In this document: positions 30,939-40,900 of the stretch, piece after piece
Position numbering within the stretch: the stretch's first letter is position 1
Layout: the number at the start of each line of letters is the position of its first letter
Assembly: GCA_002840765.1 (NCBI GenBank)
Contig: PHCE01000017.1
Location: forward strand, 22,294 to 86,293
Length of the DNA: 64,000 nt
Reading direction: 5' to 3'
Origin: Betaproteobacteria bacterium HGW-Betaproteobacteria-7
GTDB taxonomy: Bacteria; Pseudomonadota; Gammaproteobacteria; Burkholderiales; Rhodocyclaceae
Made by a program: the position numbers and the translations under genes
The notes under the pieces: generated by a model
Database searches by the model: none
The model's input: only the letters and a program-made list of their open reading frames with translations
Told to the model about the DNA's origin: nothing

Positions 30939-31736
30939 ATGGGAAAGAAGTTAATTCTGTTGCTGGGCATCCTCGTTGCGGCGGGGCTTGGCGTCGCTTT
31001 CTGGCTGTACGAACCGGATGCCCCAGAGCCCGAGCAGTTGGTGGTCGTGCCGCCACCTGCTGCAGCGGTGCCGCCGCCCCTACCGGTCGAGCGTTATCCG
31101 ATAGCGGCTGTCGCGGCAGCGCCAGAGCAAGCACCGGTTCTCGATATCGAACAAAGCGATACGCTTTACCGTCAGGCCCTGGCCAAGTTGTTCGGCGAGA
31201 AATCGCTGACAAGCTATTTTTATTCCGAACGGATGATCCGCCGTTTTGTGGCAACCATCGACAATCTGCCGCGTGATGATGCGCCGGCCAAGATGATGCC
31301 GGTCAAGCCAGTCGGTGGGCCTTTCCTGGTTGATCGCGATGGCGATGCGCTAAGTATTGCGCCGGCCAATGCCCAGCGTTACGTCAACCATCTGCAGGTC
31401 ATGTCGGCCGTGGATCCGCGCCTTCTGGTCGATATGTACGTCAGTTTCTATCCGCTGTTCCAGAAGGCTTATCGCGAGCTGGGCTATGCCAATGGCTTTT
31501 TCAATGACCGACTGATTGAGGCAATCGACAATTTGCTCCAAACGCCCGAACTGGCGCCGCCGGTTGCACTGGAACAGCCTAAGGTTCTCTACACTTATGC
31601 CGACAAGTCTCTGCAAGCGCGCTCCGCCGGGCAGCGGATCATGCTGCGCATGGGTGCCGAGAACCGGGCGACAGCGATCAAGGCGCTAACAGCCATCCGC
31701 AAGGAACTGTTAAGCCGTTCGCCAGCCAGGGAGTAG
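30939..31736 (+). CDS. DUF3014 membrane-anchored protein
   Basis: A 265-aa protein with an N-terminal anchor (LILLLGILVAAGLGVAFWLY) and then a Pro-rich periplasmic linker. A conserved helical domain follows, with SYFYSERMIRRFVATIDNLP and DMYVSFYPLFQKAYRELGY, matching DUF3014 from memory. GAAAGGAG precedes ATG 30939. The 180 bases upstream hold only promoter-type sequence. Biological role not established. Confidence 0.8.
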   Translation: MGKKLILLLGILVAAGLGVAFWLYEPDAPEPEQLVVVPPPAAAVPPPLPVERYPIAAVAAAPEQAPVLDIEQSDTLYRQALAKLFGEKSLTSYFYSERMIRRFVATIDNLPRDDAPAKMMPVKPVGGPFLVDRDGDALSIAPANAQRYVNHLQVMSAVDPRLLVDMYVSFYPLFQKAYRELGYANGFFNDRLIEAIDNLLQTPELAPPVALEQPKVLYTYADKSLQARSAGQRIMLRMGAENRATAIKALTAIRKELLSRSPARE

Positions 31737-31813
31737 AGAACCAGCACCGGAAGTTCGGACAGCAGAACCAGGGCGGCGGATGGGCCGCCCTACCGGCTGT
31801 AACTCGGCGGCTG

Positions 31814-32401
31814 CTAGCGGGTTTCCGCCACGGCCGTTTCGGCTGGTAACAGCTTAACGCGCACGATGCGCTGGAAGAACAGGCTGTTGGGCACCTGCAG
31901 CCGCGTCGGCACACTGTCCGGCAGCGTTTCCTTGAGCGTGGTGTAGATCAGACGAATGTCGAGGACTTCGCCGCTGAGCCCGGGCTTGTCGCCGCTTTCC
32001 AGGATTTCGATGTGGTCGTGCAGGCGGAAGGGACGCGTGGTGTAGATCAGCACCGCGCAGAAAATATTGGACAGCACGCTCCATGCCGCGAAGAAGGCAA
32101 TGGCGGCGACGGTGGCGAAGCCGGTGATGGCGGTCCACAGCACGGCGCCGGAGACGCCGAAGCGGTCGAGGATGAGCATCAGGACGCCGCCGTAGATGAG
32201 GACGCTGGCAAAGCGCCGGCCGCCGACGATGAGTTCGACCGGTAGGCTATGGTGCTTGACCACGCGGGTCATGATGCGAACGACGAGCGCGCGCAGCAGG
32301 GTGGCGGCAAGGACGATCAGGATGATCTGCAGACCGAGGGTGATGAAGTCGAGCCAAGGATGGGCCCACTCGGGGAGGTAATCTTTCATGTCAGCGTACA
32401 T
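31814..32401 (-). CDS. Small mechanosensitive (MscS-family) channel
   Basis: A 195-aa protein with three hydrophobic segments (LGLQIILIVLAATLLRALVV, FASVLIYGGVLMLIL, ITGFATVAAIAFFAAWSVLS). The pore-lining and beta-domain core of MscS follows, with LSNIFCAVLIYTTRPFRLHD and a beta domain ending VPTRLQVPNSLFFQRIVRV. It is shorter than E. coli MscS (286 aa) and lacks much of the C-terminal vestibule. The start at 32401 is the first ATG; a second ATG (MKDYLPEW) lies four codons in. Confidence 0.85.
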   Translation of the reverse strand: MYADMKDYLPEWAHPWLDFITLGLQIILIVLAATLLRALVVRIMTRVVKHHSLPVELIVGGRRFASVLIYGGVLMLILDRFGVSGAVLWTAITGFATVAAIAFFAAWSVLSNIFCAVLIYTTRPFRLHDHIEILESGDKPGLSGEVLDIRLIYTTLKETLPDSVPTRLQVPNSLFFQRIVRVKLLPAETAVAETR

Positions 32402-32617
32402 TGGGATGTCGAAACAGGAGCGAGCGCCCCATCATACCGGTACTGTCCGGGATGGGCTCCGGGGTGACCCCCCAGACTTTCCTTATAGGCACCAGTGGCG
32501 GCCTCGGCCGCCCGACCAGCGCGTTTCCATGACAAATGCGATATGATGTTCGACTTTTCGCGGCAGGCGACATGTCCGTCGCGCCCACGACTCAATTTAT
32601 CGCTCAAAAGGTTGTTC

Positions 32618-33157
32618 ATGAAATCCACTGCCCTGATTGCGTTCGCTTCCCTTGCCCTGTTATCCGCTTGTGCCACTCAGCAGCCGCCGGCCGAATCGCC
32701 TCCCCAGACGACATCTTCAGCGCCGGGTGCCGCCTCGCCCCTGGCCAAGCTCAAGGAACAACTTGCTGCTCTTGAGTCGATGGGGCTGAAGGTCGACGAG
32801 TCGGCTGATGCTTTGCGGGTGACCATGCCGGGGGCCTTGGCTTTTGCGTCCGCTAGCAGCGTTGTCCAGCCCTCGGCCCAGGAAGCCCTCGATCGCATTG
32901 CCACGGCAATGACCGCTGTGGCGCCGAGCAAGCTTACCGTGGTCGGCCATACGGACAGCGCCGGGGGCAACCGCTATAACCAGTCGCTTTCCGAAACCCG
33001 GGCAAAAGCCGTGGTTGCTTACATCGCCGGCAAGGGTGTCGAGAGCACGCGGATGACGGCAGAAGGCCGGGGTGAGGAAGCGCCCGTCGCTGATAACGCG
33101 ACCGCCAAGGGCCGCGCCGCCAACCGCCGGGTCGAGCTGCTGCTCAGCGTTCAGTAA
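32618..33157 (+). CDS. OmpA-family lipoprotein
   Basis: A 179-aa outer-membrane lipoprotein. The lipobox LLSAC follows a short signal (MKSTALIAFASLALLSACAT). The mature part has a Pro/Ala spacer, a short helical linker and a C-terminal OmpA-like peptidoglycan-binding domain with VVGHTDSAGGNRYNQSLSE, RAKAVVAYIAGKG and RAANRRVELL. ATG 32618 was chosen to place the lipobox correctly. An intrinsic terminator follows. It probably links the outer membrane to peptidoglycan. Confidence 0.88.
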   Translation: MKSTALIAFASLALLSACATQQPPAESPPQTTSSAPGAASPLAKLKEQLAALESMGLKVDESADALRVTMPGALAFASASSVVQPSAQEALDRIATAMTAVAPSKLTVVGHTDSAGGNRYNQSLSETRAKAVVAYIAGKGVESTRMTAEGRGEEAPVADNATAKGRAANRRVELLLSVQ

Positions 33158-33179
33158 GTCGGCTGCAACGTAAGTAAAG

Positions 33180-33207
33180 CGCCGGGTTCGTCCCGGCGTT
33201 TTTTTAT
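33180..33207 (+). terminator. Intrinsic terminator after the OmpA-type lipoprotein
   Basis: CGCCGGG and CCCGGCG pair around a short TTCGT loop, followed by seven T. It ends the lipoprotein transcript before the convergent TPR gene. Confidence 0.88.
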
Positions 33208-33241
33208 TCACGGTTTCGACCTGAGGTGCTTCCCGTCGGCC

Positions 33242-34570
33242 TCAGGCCGCGGCGCGCAACGGCTCGCTGCGCGCCAGCAACTGCCGCGTCAGCGGACTGT
33301 GGCCGCGCATCGGCAGGCGTTCGGCGCACAGGGCGGCGGCGAGGTGGTGCTGGCCACCCCGCAGCGCGGCTTCGATCAGCGTCAGGTCGATCAGGTCGCG
33401 CTGGGCGTGGCTGCCACCAAAGCGCTGGGCGATGTCGCGAACCGGACGGATCAGGCGCACGCACTCGTCGTAGCGCCCCTGACCGAAGGACTTGATGGCC
33501 AGGGTCAGCGGATGCCCGACTTCACGGCAGAAGGCGGCGTTGTCGTCGCTGCGCTGCATCGCCCATTGCTGGGTTTCGAGTACCGCTGCGACGACCTCCG
33601 GGCGCTGGGCGCCGACGAAGGCCATCACCGCGTGCAGATCGTTGAAGGCGTAGTTACCGGCGGTGGCGAGCGGCTGCCAGCCGTCGGCGACGCGCTGCCA
33701 GCGCTGGCCGACGTCGATGCCGCGTAGCTGCAGACGCCAGAGCAACGCCGAGGCGTCGATCATGTCGAGGACGACGGTCGAGCGCTCGCCGTGGATCGGG
33801 CCGTCGAACAGCGCCAGCACTTCGTCGATCTCGCCCAGTTCCAGGTGATAGAGCGCCAGGTGCCACCACAGGTGCACCTTGAAGAAGCTGTCGGTGGACC
33901 AGGCGTCCGGGTTGGCGCGCATCCAGGCGATGCCGTCGCGCGTGCGGCACTGCATTTCCATGACGTGGGCGACCGCATGCTGCGCCCAGCCGTCACGCGG
34001 TTCGAGTTCGACCGCTGCCCTGCCCTGCGTTTCGGCGCGGGCGTAGTCGGCCATTTCTTCGAGGCCGAAGGCGTGCATGCCGAGGATGGCGTGATAACCC
34101 GGCATATCCGGCGACCAGGCGGGCAGCACCCGGGCGATGCGGTCGCGTAGCAGGCGGGAATTGCCGACGTAAAAATCGGTCAAATGGCCGGCTTGCAGCG
34201 CCAGGCTGTCGCGCGGGAATTCGATGGACAGGTCTTCGAGCAGGCGCCCGGCGCGATGCCACTGGCCGTCTAGCATCTGGCTGACCGCCTCGATGTGGCC
34301 GCGTTCACGCGGGGTGCTCGGCAGGCCCTGGACGGCGTCGAGGCATTCGCGGGCGACGGCAAGGGCGGCCGGTTCGGTGCCGAGCAGGTGCAGGTAGGCC
34401 TTGAATACATGGGCCATGACGAAATCCGGGTGCTGGGCGATGGCGGCATCGATGGTGGCGACCGGATCTTCGATGTAGCAGGCGAATTGATGGAGGGCGC
34501 GGCGGTAAAGTGCGAGGCTGTCGGCGCTGGCGCCGGAATAGGTCAGAGCGAGATCGTCTTGCAGGATCAT
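33242..34570 (-). CDS. TPR protein resembling the TTC38 family
   Basis: A 442-aa alpha-solenoid of TPR-like helices. It begins MILQDDLALTYSGASADSLA and contains blocks such as HPDFVMAHVFKAYLHLLGTE and GWAQHAVAHVMEMQCRTRDG, with conserved His and Trp residues (FFKVHLWWHLALYHLELGE) as in TTC38-type proteins. GGAG precedes the start. It is divergent from an AraC gene that carries an in-frame stop, so the pair may have lost its regulator. No enzymatic role can be assigned. Confidence 0.75.
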   Translation of the reverse strand: MILQDDLALTYSGASADSLALYRRALHQFACYIEDPVATIDAAIAQHPDFVMAHVFKAYLHLLGTEPAALAVARECLDAVQGLPSTPRERGHIEAVSQMLDGQWHRAGRLLEDLSIEFPRDSLALQAGHLTDFYVGNSRLLRDRIARVLPAWSPDMPGYHAILGMHAFGLEEMADYARAETQGRAAVELEPRDGWAQHAVAHVMEMQCRTRDGIAWMRANPDAWSTDSFFKVHLWWHLALYHLELGEIDEVLALFDGPIHGERSTVVLDMIDASALLWRLQLRGIDVGQRWQRVADGWQPLATAGNYAFNDLHAVMAFVGAQRPEVVAAVLETQQWAMQRSDDNAAFCREVGHPLTLAIKSFGQGRYDECVRLIRPVRDIAQRFGGSHAQRDLIDLTLIEAALRGGQHHLAAALCAERLPMRGHSPLTRQLLARSEPLRAAA

Positions 34571-34721
34571 GGGGGTTCTCCTTTGGCTGGATGGTTTTGC
34601 TTGTCATGGACGCCAGGGTTGGCGCGCAGTGCCAAGATAATCCGCAGCCAGGGGTGCTGACAGACCCGAGGCGCCGGAAGGTTTGACCGAAACGCCGGGG
34701 CCTTGTTCAAGGAGGCGGAAG

Positions 34722-35684
34722 ATGGATGTCCTGTCCGAAGTGTTTGCCGCGGTGCGCTTTTCCGGCGGGGTCTTTCTCGACGCCGAATTCACCGCACCGT
34801 GGTGCGTCGTGTCGTAGGTCGGGGCGGAGGATTTCGAGGCCCACGGGCGCATGCCGGCACATCTGATCGCCTACCACTACGTGATCGACGGCCGGCTGTT
34901 GGTCCGCGTCGGCGATGACGCGCCACTACCGGTGCTGGCCGGCGAGATCGTCCTGCTGCCGCGCAACGATGCGCACGTGTTGGGCAGCGCCGCCGACCTG
35001 CGCCCGGTGGTCATCGACGACCAGGTGCAGGCACCGGGCGAACGGACGCCGGCAGTGCTGCGCCACGGCGGTGGCGGTGAGCCGACGCACATCATCTGCG
35101 GCTATCTCGGCTGCGACGTGCCGGACAACCTGTTGCTGAAAACCCTGCCGCCGGTGCTCAAGCTCGGTGTTCGCGACGGCGCCGGCGGCGCCTGGATGGA
35201 AAACTCCTTCCGCCATGCCGCGGCGGAATTCGCCGTCAGCAGCAGCGGTTCGGCGGCGGTGCTCGGCAAGTTGGCCGAGCTGCTCTTCGTCGAGGGCGTG
35301 CGCCGCTACGTGGCGGCCCTGCCGGAAGGCCAGAGTGGCTGGCTGGCCGGCCTGCGCGACCGCCTGGTCGGCCGCGCCCTGGCGCTGCTGCACGGCCGTG
35401 TCGCCCATCCGTGGACGACCGAGGAACTGGCGCGCGAAGTCGGCCTGTCGCGGTCCGCCTTCGCCGAACGCTTCACCGCCCTGATCGGCCAGCCGCCGAT
35501 GCGCTACCTGGCCCACTGGCGCCTGCAACTGGCCGCCGGGCGCCTGCGCGAAAGCACGGCGGCGACGGCACAGATCGCTGCCGAAGTCGGCTACGAATCG
35601 GATGCCGCCTTCAACCGGGCGTTCAAGCGGGCCTTCGGCACGACGCCGGCGGCCTGGCGCAACGAAAGGCGCCGTCCGGCCTAG
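34722..35684 (+). pseudogene. AraC family regulator interrupted by an in-frame amber codon
   Basis: An ideal GGAGG (34711-34715) precedes ATG 34722, which reads MDVLSEVFAAVRFSGGVFLD and on to PWCVVS, a normal cupin_6 AraC start. TAG at 34815-34817 replaces codon 32, after which the same frame continues VGAEDFEAHGRMPAHLIAYH through the cupin to two helix-turn-helix motifs (TTEELAREVGLSRSAFAERF, AQIAAEVGYESDAAFNRAF). The downstream ATG 34851 gives 277 aa but has no good ribosome-binding site. Either a recent nonsense mutation, a sequencing error, or reinitiation. Homologues usually have a sense codon (Gln or Lys) here. Confidence 0.8.
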
Positions 35685-36313
35685 CGCAGGGCCGAGGCGT
35701 AGCCCTCTTCGGCCAACACCTGGCGCACCGCCGGGCGGGTCAGCAGGCGGCGGTAGTGGGCGGCGCAGTTGTCAGGCAGCGGGATGCCGATGCGCTCGGC
35801 CCAGAATTCGACGTAGAACAGCGCCGCGTCGGCGATGGTGAAGTGATCGACGACGAACTGCCGGCCAGCCAGCTGGCGATCGACGATGGCGAAGCCCTGA
35901 TCGATGATCTGCCGCCCCTGGGCCTTGACCGATTCATGGTCGCAACTGCTCGGGGCGAAGCGCTCGGTGGTGAAGATGCGGGCGAAGCCCTGAGTGTGCA
36001 GGGTGTGCACGGCGTAATTCAGCACGCTGAGCACCTGCACTTCGTCGGCCAGGCTTTCCGGCAACAGTTTTCGCTTCGGATAGCGGCGCGCCAGCCACCA
36101 GGCGATGGCCGAAAACTCGGTCAGTGCCGTACCGTCGTCGAGCACCAGCGCCGGCACGCTGCCCTTGGGATTGATCGCCAGATAGTCCTTCTTGTACTGG
36201 TCGCCGGCCAGCAGGTTGACCAGCCATGCCTCGAAGACCAGGCCGCATTCCTCGAGCAGGATGTGGATGCCGGTCGAGCACGAGCCGGGCGTCATGTAGA
36301 ACTTCATGGTCAT
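35681..36313 (-). CDS. Glutathione S-transferase family protein
   Basis: A 210-aa GST. The thioredoxin-like N domain begins MTMKFYMTPGSCSTGIHILL and has the glutathione-contact motif NPKGSVPALVLDDGTALTEF; the helical C domain includes VVDHFTIADAALFYVEFW. The start overlaps the stop of the upstream gene (ATGA at 36313) and its end overlaps the convergent AraC gene by four bases. It is the last gene of a three-gene operon with a rhodanese, so a role in sulfur or thiol handling is plausible. Confidence 0.88.
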   Translation of the reverse strand: MTMKFYMTPGSCSTGIHILLEECGLVFEAWLVNLLAGDQYKKDYLAINPKGSVPALVLDDGTALTEFSAIAWWLARRYPKRKLLPESLADEVQVLSVLNYAVHTLHTQGFARIFTTERFAPSSCDHESVKAQGRQIIDQGFAIVDRQLAGRQFVVDHFTIADAALFYVEFWAERIGIPLPDNCAAHYRRLLTRPAVRQVLAEEGYASALR

Positions 36314-36678
36314 GCCGCTTCCTCTTCCTCGGCCAGGCCGGCGAACAGCCCCTGTTCGCGGATCATCGCCTTGAAGGCCTTCATCACCGGGCGCGAGAGC
36401 ATGGTCTCGGCCAGCACGCGTTGCTCGTAAATGTGGTTCTTCAGTTCCTCGCCGGCCGCCGTGCGGGCACTGGCGATCAGCCGGTGGTAGTCGCCGCCGA
36501 AGCGCTCGCCGTCAAGGGACCGGACGGCGTCGTAGAGCTGCGCCATGACGATCTTCTCGACGCCGCCCATCTTGCACTTGCGGTCGAGGATCTTCAGCAT
36601 CACCGTAGTGATGCAGTCGATGTCGCTGGCCGTCAGGGCATGCGTCTGCACCCAACGGGCCACATGAGCGGCGCTCAT
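36310..36678 (-). CDS. Conserved protein of unknown function in the rhodanese-GST operon
   Basis: A 122-aa, probably all-helical protein from ATG 36678, which overlaps the rhodanese stop by four bases. The sequence includes DCITTVMLKILDRKCKMGGV, a segment with one Cys, and EELKNHIYEQRVLAETMLS, and ends in an acidic LAEEEEAA tail. I do not recognise a family. Its position, coupled to both neighbours, implies it acts with the rhodanese and GST. Confidence 0.7.
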   Translation of the reverse strand: MSAAHVARWVQTHALTASDIDCITTVMLKILDRKCKMGGVEKIVMAQLYDAVRSLDGERFGGDYHRLIASARTAAGEELKNHIYEQRVLAETMLSRPVMKAFKAMIREQGLFAGLAEEEEAA

Positions 36679-37013
36679 GCCGCGGCCATCGCCGCCTGCG
36701 CTACGGCGAGCGCCTCGTAGCCACCATCGACGCTGAACACGCGGGTGTAGCGGAAATCGATGAACATTTGCGCGTAGGTCTTGCTGGCGTTGCCGTGGTA
36801 GCAATAGATCAGCACCGGCGCATCCTTGGCCAGGCGGCGCATCCAGGGCAGGAGGCGATCCTCGGACAGATGGGCGGCGCCGTCGAGGTGCCCGCGCTGG
36901 TAGCTGGGCACGTCGCGAACATCGAAGACGGTGACGCCGGCTTCGACGCTAATCAGGCCGAGCGCCTCGGCGGCGGACAGGCAGCGGAAAGTGGATGCTT
37001 CAACAATGGACAT
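36675..37013 (-). CDS. glpE: GlpE-like single-domain rhodanese
   Basis: A 112-aa rhodanese (thiosulfate sulfurtransferase). The active-site loop is CYHGNASKTYAQ with Cys as sulfur carrier, nearly the same as E. coli GlpE. VTVFDVRDVPSYQRGHLDGA and YTRVFSVDGGYEAL complete the domain. ATG 37013 is preferred over a TTG four codons upstream. First gene of the operon with the unknown protein and GST. Confidence 0.85.
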   Translation of the reverse strand: MSIVEASTFRCLSAAEALGLISVEAGVTVFDVRDVPSYQRGHLDGAAHLSEDRLLPWMRRLAKDAPVLIYCYHGNASKTYAQMFIDFRYTRVFSVDGGYEALAVAQAAMAAA

Positions 37014-37218
37014 GGGGGCGGCCAAACCGGAAAAGACGATGTACCGGCCGACGCAAGAGCAATGCCAACCGCCGGAAGCCGCGAAAAAGGGAACTCCCGG
37101 CCGGCAAAGCGCAAGGGAAATATGCTTCTTGTCGGCTTTGCGACAGGCCGGCTAGCCGCTTACGTGCCCGTGTCCGTCACGAACTGCCTACCCGGCTCGA
37201 TGACGCCGCATGAAGACC

Positions 37219-37851
37219 TCAGCCCGCCTTGGCCGCGGTAGCGGCAACCGGATACCTGACGCCGGTGCCACCCAGGCCGCAGTAGCCGTTCGGATTCTTG
37301 ACCAGGTAATCCTGGTGGTATTCCTCGGCCGTGAAGTAGGTTTCCAGCGGTGCAATTTCCGTGGTGATCCTGCCCCGGCCAGCGGCCGTCAGCGCGGTCT
37401 GATAGGTATCGCGGGTTTGCAGGGCGATGGCTTGCTGGGCATCGCTGTTGGTGTAGACCGCACTGCGATAGTTACTGCCGACATCGTTGCCCTGGCGGTC
37501 GCCCTGCGTCGGGTTATGGCTTTCCCAGAATACGATCAGCACCTGTTCGGCATCGACTCGGGCGGGGTCGAAGGTGACCTTGACCACTTCGGCATGGTTG
37601 CGCCGGGTCGTCTTGCCCCATTGCAGCAGCCGTTCGTGGTCCAGCACCGCCTCGTAGGTGCCGGCGATCTCGCCGTTGGCGTAGCCGCTTTCGACATCAA
37701 GGACGCCAGGAATGGCCGCCATGCGCTTTTCGGCGCCCCAGAAACAGCCCATGCCGAGGACGATACTGTCGGTAGTGGCCGGTCTGGCGGCGGTCGGGAT
37801 GCTACTGGAGATGGTCAAGATATGTCCTTGTACGAGTCCTTGGGGTGACAT
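37219..37851 (-). CDS. msrA: Peptide methionine sulfoxide reductase MsrA
   Basis: A 210-aa MsrA that reduces Met-S-sulfoxide in oxidised proteins. The catalytic motif GMGCFWGAEKRM is present, with DVESGYANGE and TYFTAEEYHQDYLVKNPNGY; a resolving Cys follows in YCGLGGTGVRYP. The 29 residues before the domain are unlike mature MsrA, so translation may start at a TTG at 37818 behind an AAGGA site rather than ATG 37851. It has no MsrB partner nearby. Confidence 0.93.
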   Translation of the reverse strand: MSPQGLVQGHILTISSSIPTAARPATTDSIVLGMGCFWGAEKRMAAIPGVLDVESGYANGEIAGTYEAVLDHERLLQWGKTTRRNHAEVVKVTFDPARVDAEQVLIVFWESHNPTQGDRQGNDVGSNYRSAVYTNSDAQQAIALQTRDTYQTALTAAGRGRITTEIAPLETYFTAEEYHQDYLVKNPNGYCGLGGTGVRYPVAATAAKAG

Positions 37852-37924
37852 TGCCTGCGTTTGCCGGCGAGCGGGGCAGGAAGCCTGGCCGCCGCTTTCC
37901 GCCAGTAGTGGACGGTGCGATTAC

Positions 37925-40900
37925 TCAGTGGTTCCCTTTAGTCGCCAGGCGTTGCCGAAGCGCACCACCGGCCAGCGGCAGCAACAGCAGCAGCGCCAGC
38001 CAGGCCGGCACGGCTGGCGCGGTGTCCGGGCGGCGGGCCAGCTTTTCGCCGCGCACCGGCTGGTAGGCCTCGACCGTCTGGCCGGCGCCTGCCGTATCGG
38101 TGCTGGCCGGCTGCGCCGCTTCACCGTCCATCAGTCGGGCCACACCCCTGCCCTGTGGGACCGGCGTACCGGGCAGTTCGCCGGCCACCCAGGCTTCGAC
38201 GACGCGCGATGGCTGGGCTAGCGGCGCTGCCGCCGTCAACTCGCTGTACAGCGTCGCCAGTTCGCGCCGGGTTGCGGCATCCGGCGTCCAGTGCTTGTGG
38301 CGGGCGGCCTGGATCAGCCGTTCCAGCGTCTGCGCATAGGCCTGCGGGTGGCTGCGCAGCCAGTCGGGCACGCCGAGGCCGTGCTTGTCCCTGACGAAGA
38401 CATCGTGGAAGCCCTGCCAGTGATCGGCCCGCACCGCGTCGTCGACGACGCTCTCCCAGCCCCAGGCGAATTGCGCCGCCTTCAGCACCTGCAGCGTGCC
38501 GGCGTAGCCCTCCTTCTGCAGCGCCTCGACCCAGCCCGGGTGCAGGTAGCGCGCCTGCATTTCCATGGCGATGCTCTGCTGCGCCGTCTGCGCATGCGGC
38601 TCGTCGGCGTTCTGCAACTGGCTGACGAACAGTTCGAGCGGCGCCGTCCGCCCGGCCGTACGTGCCGCCGCGGCGAGGCCGCCGAGGTACTGGAAGGGAT
38701 CGTCCGAGGTAACCATGCCGTACAGGTGCGAGCTGCGCGACAAGAGCGCTGCGTCGGTGCGTCGCAACTGGGCGCCGAGCGCCTTCGCGGCGAGCGCCGG
38801 CGCGACGCCGGCGAGCGCCACGCCATCGACGTAGGGCTGGCTCATGCGCTGCAGGAAAAGCTGGCCGAGGCGGTCGTCGCCTTGCTTGAGGCGATCGTCG
38901 AGGACGGCGTCGGCGATGCCGGTGCCGTAGTCGCCGCTGGCGTTGCCGAAGACGCGGGCGCGGCCCAGACCTTCGGCAACCGCCTGGGAAGCGCCAGCGC
39001 GGCGCAATTCCCCGGCCACCGTCCGGCTGTGGCGGGCGATGCCGCCCTCCGGCTCGGCGGTGGCGACCGCGGCAACGGCGGCATCGACGAGCGCCATCAG
39101 CGCCGGGAACTGGTCACGGTAGGAGCCGGTGACACTGAGCAGCACATCAACGCGCGGCCGACCGAGTTCGCCGGCGGGTATCACGGTGACGCCGCGCGGC
39201 CGGCCGGCCTCGTCCCAGACCGGGCGGACGCCCAGCGCGACCAGCGCCTGGGCTTCCATGACGCCCTGGTGGCGCAGCGTCTCGCCGGCCCACAGCGACA
39301 GCGCCAGGCGCTCGGGCGGCCGGTTGCCGTGCTTTTCGCGCCAATCGGCCAGCCACTGGTCGAACATCAGCTGGGCGACGGTATAGGCCTGCTGCGTCGG
39401 CAGGCGGCTGGGGTCGAGGCCGACCAGGTTGCGGCCGGTCGGCAGGCTGTCGGGATTGCGGATCGGATCGCCGCCATAGGCCGCTGGAATGAAGCGGCCG
39501 TCAAGGGCGGCGAGCAGCGCCGGCATTTCGTTGTCGCCGGCAAACAGGCGGTCGAGCACCTGCGCCCGTTCAGCCAGGGCGCGCAGGGCATCGGTGTCGA
39601 TCTGGCGCGTGCCGGCCCGGTTGGGCACGGCGCTGGCGTTCGCTTCGGCCCGCAGGTCGAGCCGGCTGGCCGCCTCGGCATCGAGCAGCGCCGCCTGCAG
39701 CCAGCGCATCGGGCGCGAGGTTTCGATGTGCCGGTAGTCCATCAGGAAGGTTTCGTCGACGTCCTCGCCCAGCGCGTCGAGCAACGGCGTGCGCAAGGCC
39801 TGCAGGATCAGTTGGCGGCGCAGCGCCGGCTCCGGGGCGGCGCCGAACACCGCCAGGCCGCGCGGCTGGCTGCCGTGGGCAAGCTGGTCGAGCCAGGGAT
39901 GCAGGGCTTCGAGGAAGGCGTCGAGCTCCTGGCGGACGCGCTCGACCGGCCATTTCAGGTCGTGATGCAGGCGGCTATCGACAATCAGTGCCAGCAGGCG
40001 CGCACCGACTGCCTGCTTGGTCGGCCCGTCGTCGGCGATGGACCACTGGTGCATCAATTCGTGCAGCTGTCCCATGCCGGGCGCCAGACCAGTGGTGGCC
40101 AGCACCGGTGTGCGGTGGCTGAGCAGCAGCGCCCGGCCGCGCCGCTTGGCGGTGAGCGCTTCGCCGAGGTTGTCGACGATGTAGGGATAGATCACCGGCA
40201 GGTCGCCGAGCGGCAGCAGCGCGTCGTCCTGCACGTCGAGGCCGCGCGCCTTGCCGCCAGCCCATTCCTGGGTGCCGTGCGTGCCGAAGTGGATCAGGGC
40301 GTCGGCCTGGCGCGCCCATAGGTAGACCGCCAGGTAGTGATGCGACAGCGGCAGGCCACTCTTGTGCGAGAAAGGATTCTGGCCGCGGTGCAGGGTTTCC
40401 TCGCGCGGCGGCTGCGGCAGTACCGAGATGTTGCCGAGTTGCAGGCGCGGAATGACGAATACCGGTTCGCCCTGCCAGTCGATCACGTAGCGGCTGCTTT
40501 CCGGCTGGCCCCAGTGTGCCGCGATGCGCTGGCGCACCGCCGCCGGCTGGCCATCCCACCAGGCCCGGTAGTCGCGCAGCGGCAAGGCGGCGGCGTAACC
40601 CTCGGCGAGTAGCGCGCGCAGGTCGGCGCCGCTGTAATAGGCGCGCAGCAAGGGCTGCAGGTTGGCCACCCAGGACGACTCGGGCAACGACTGCGTGCGG
40701 TAGCCGGCATGGACCAGCGCGGCGCTGACATTTTCCAGGCTGCGCGGCACGTTGAGGAAGGAGGCGCCGAAATTGCTGCCGCCGGCCGGGTAGTTGTAGA
40801 CCATCGCCACCAGGCGCTTGTCGGCCTTCGCCTTGCGCTGCAGCGCGACCAGGCGGGCGGCCTTGGCGATGACGGCTTCGGCCTGGCGGGGGATCAGTTC

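Noticed and set aside
38291..40321. 676-codon plus-strand open frame, and a second one at 40709-41950
   Set aside because: Antisense shadows of the CobN-like gene, with no recognisable domain and no ribosome-binding site.
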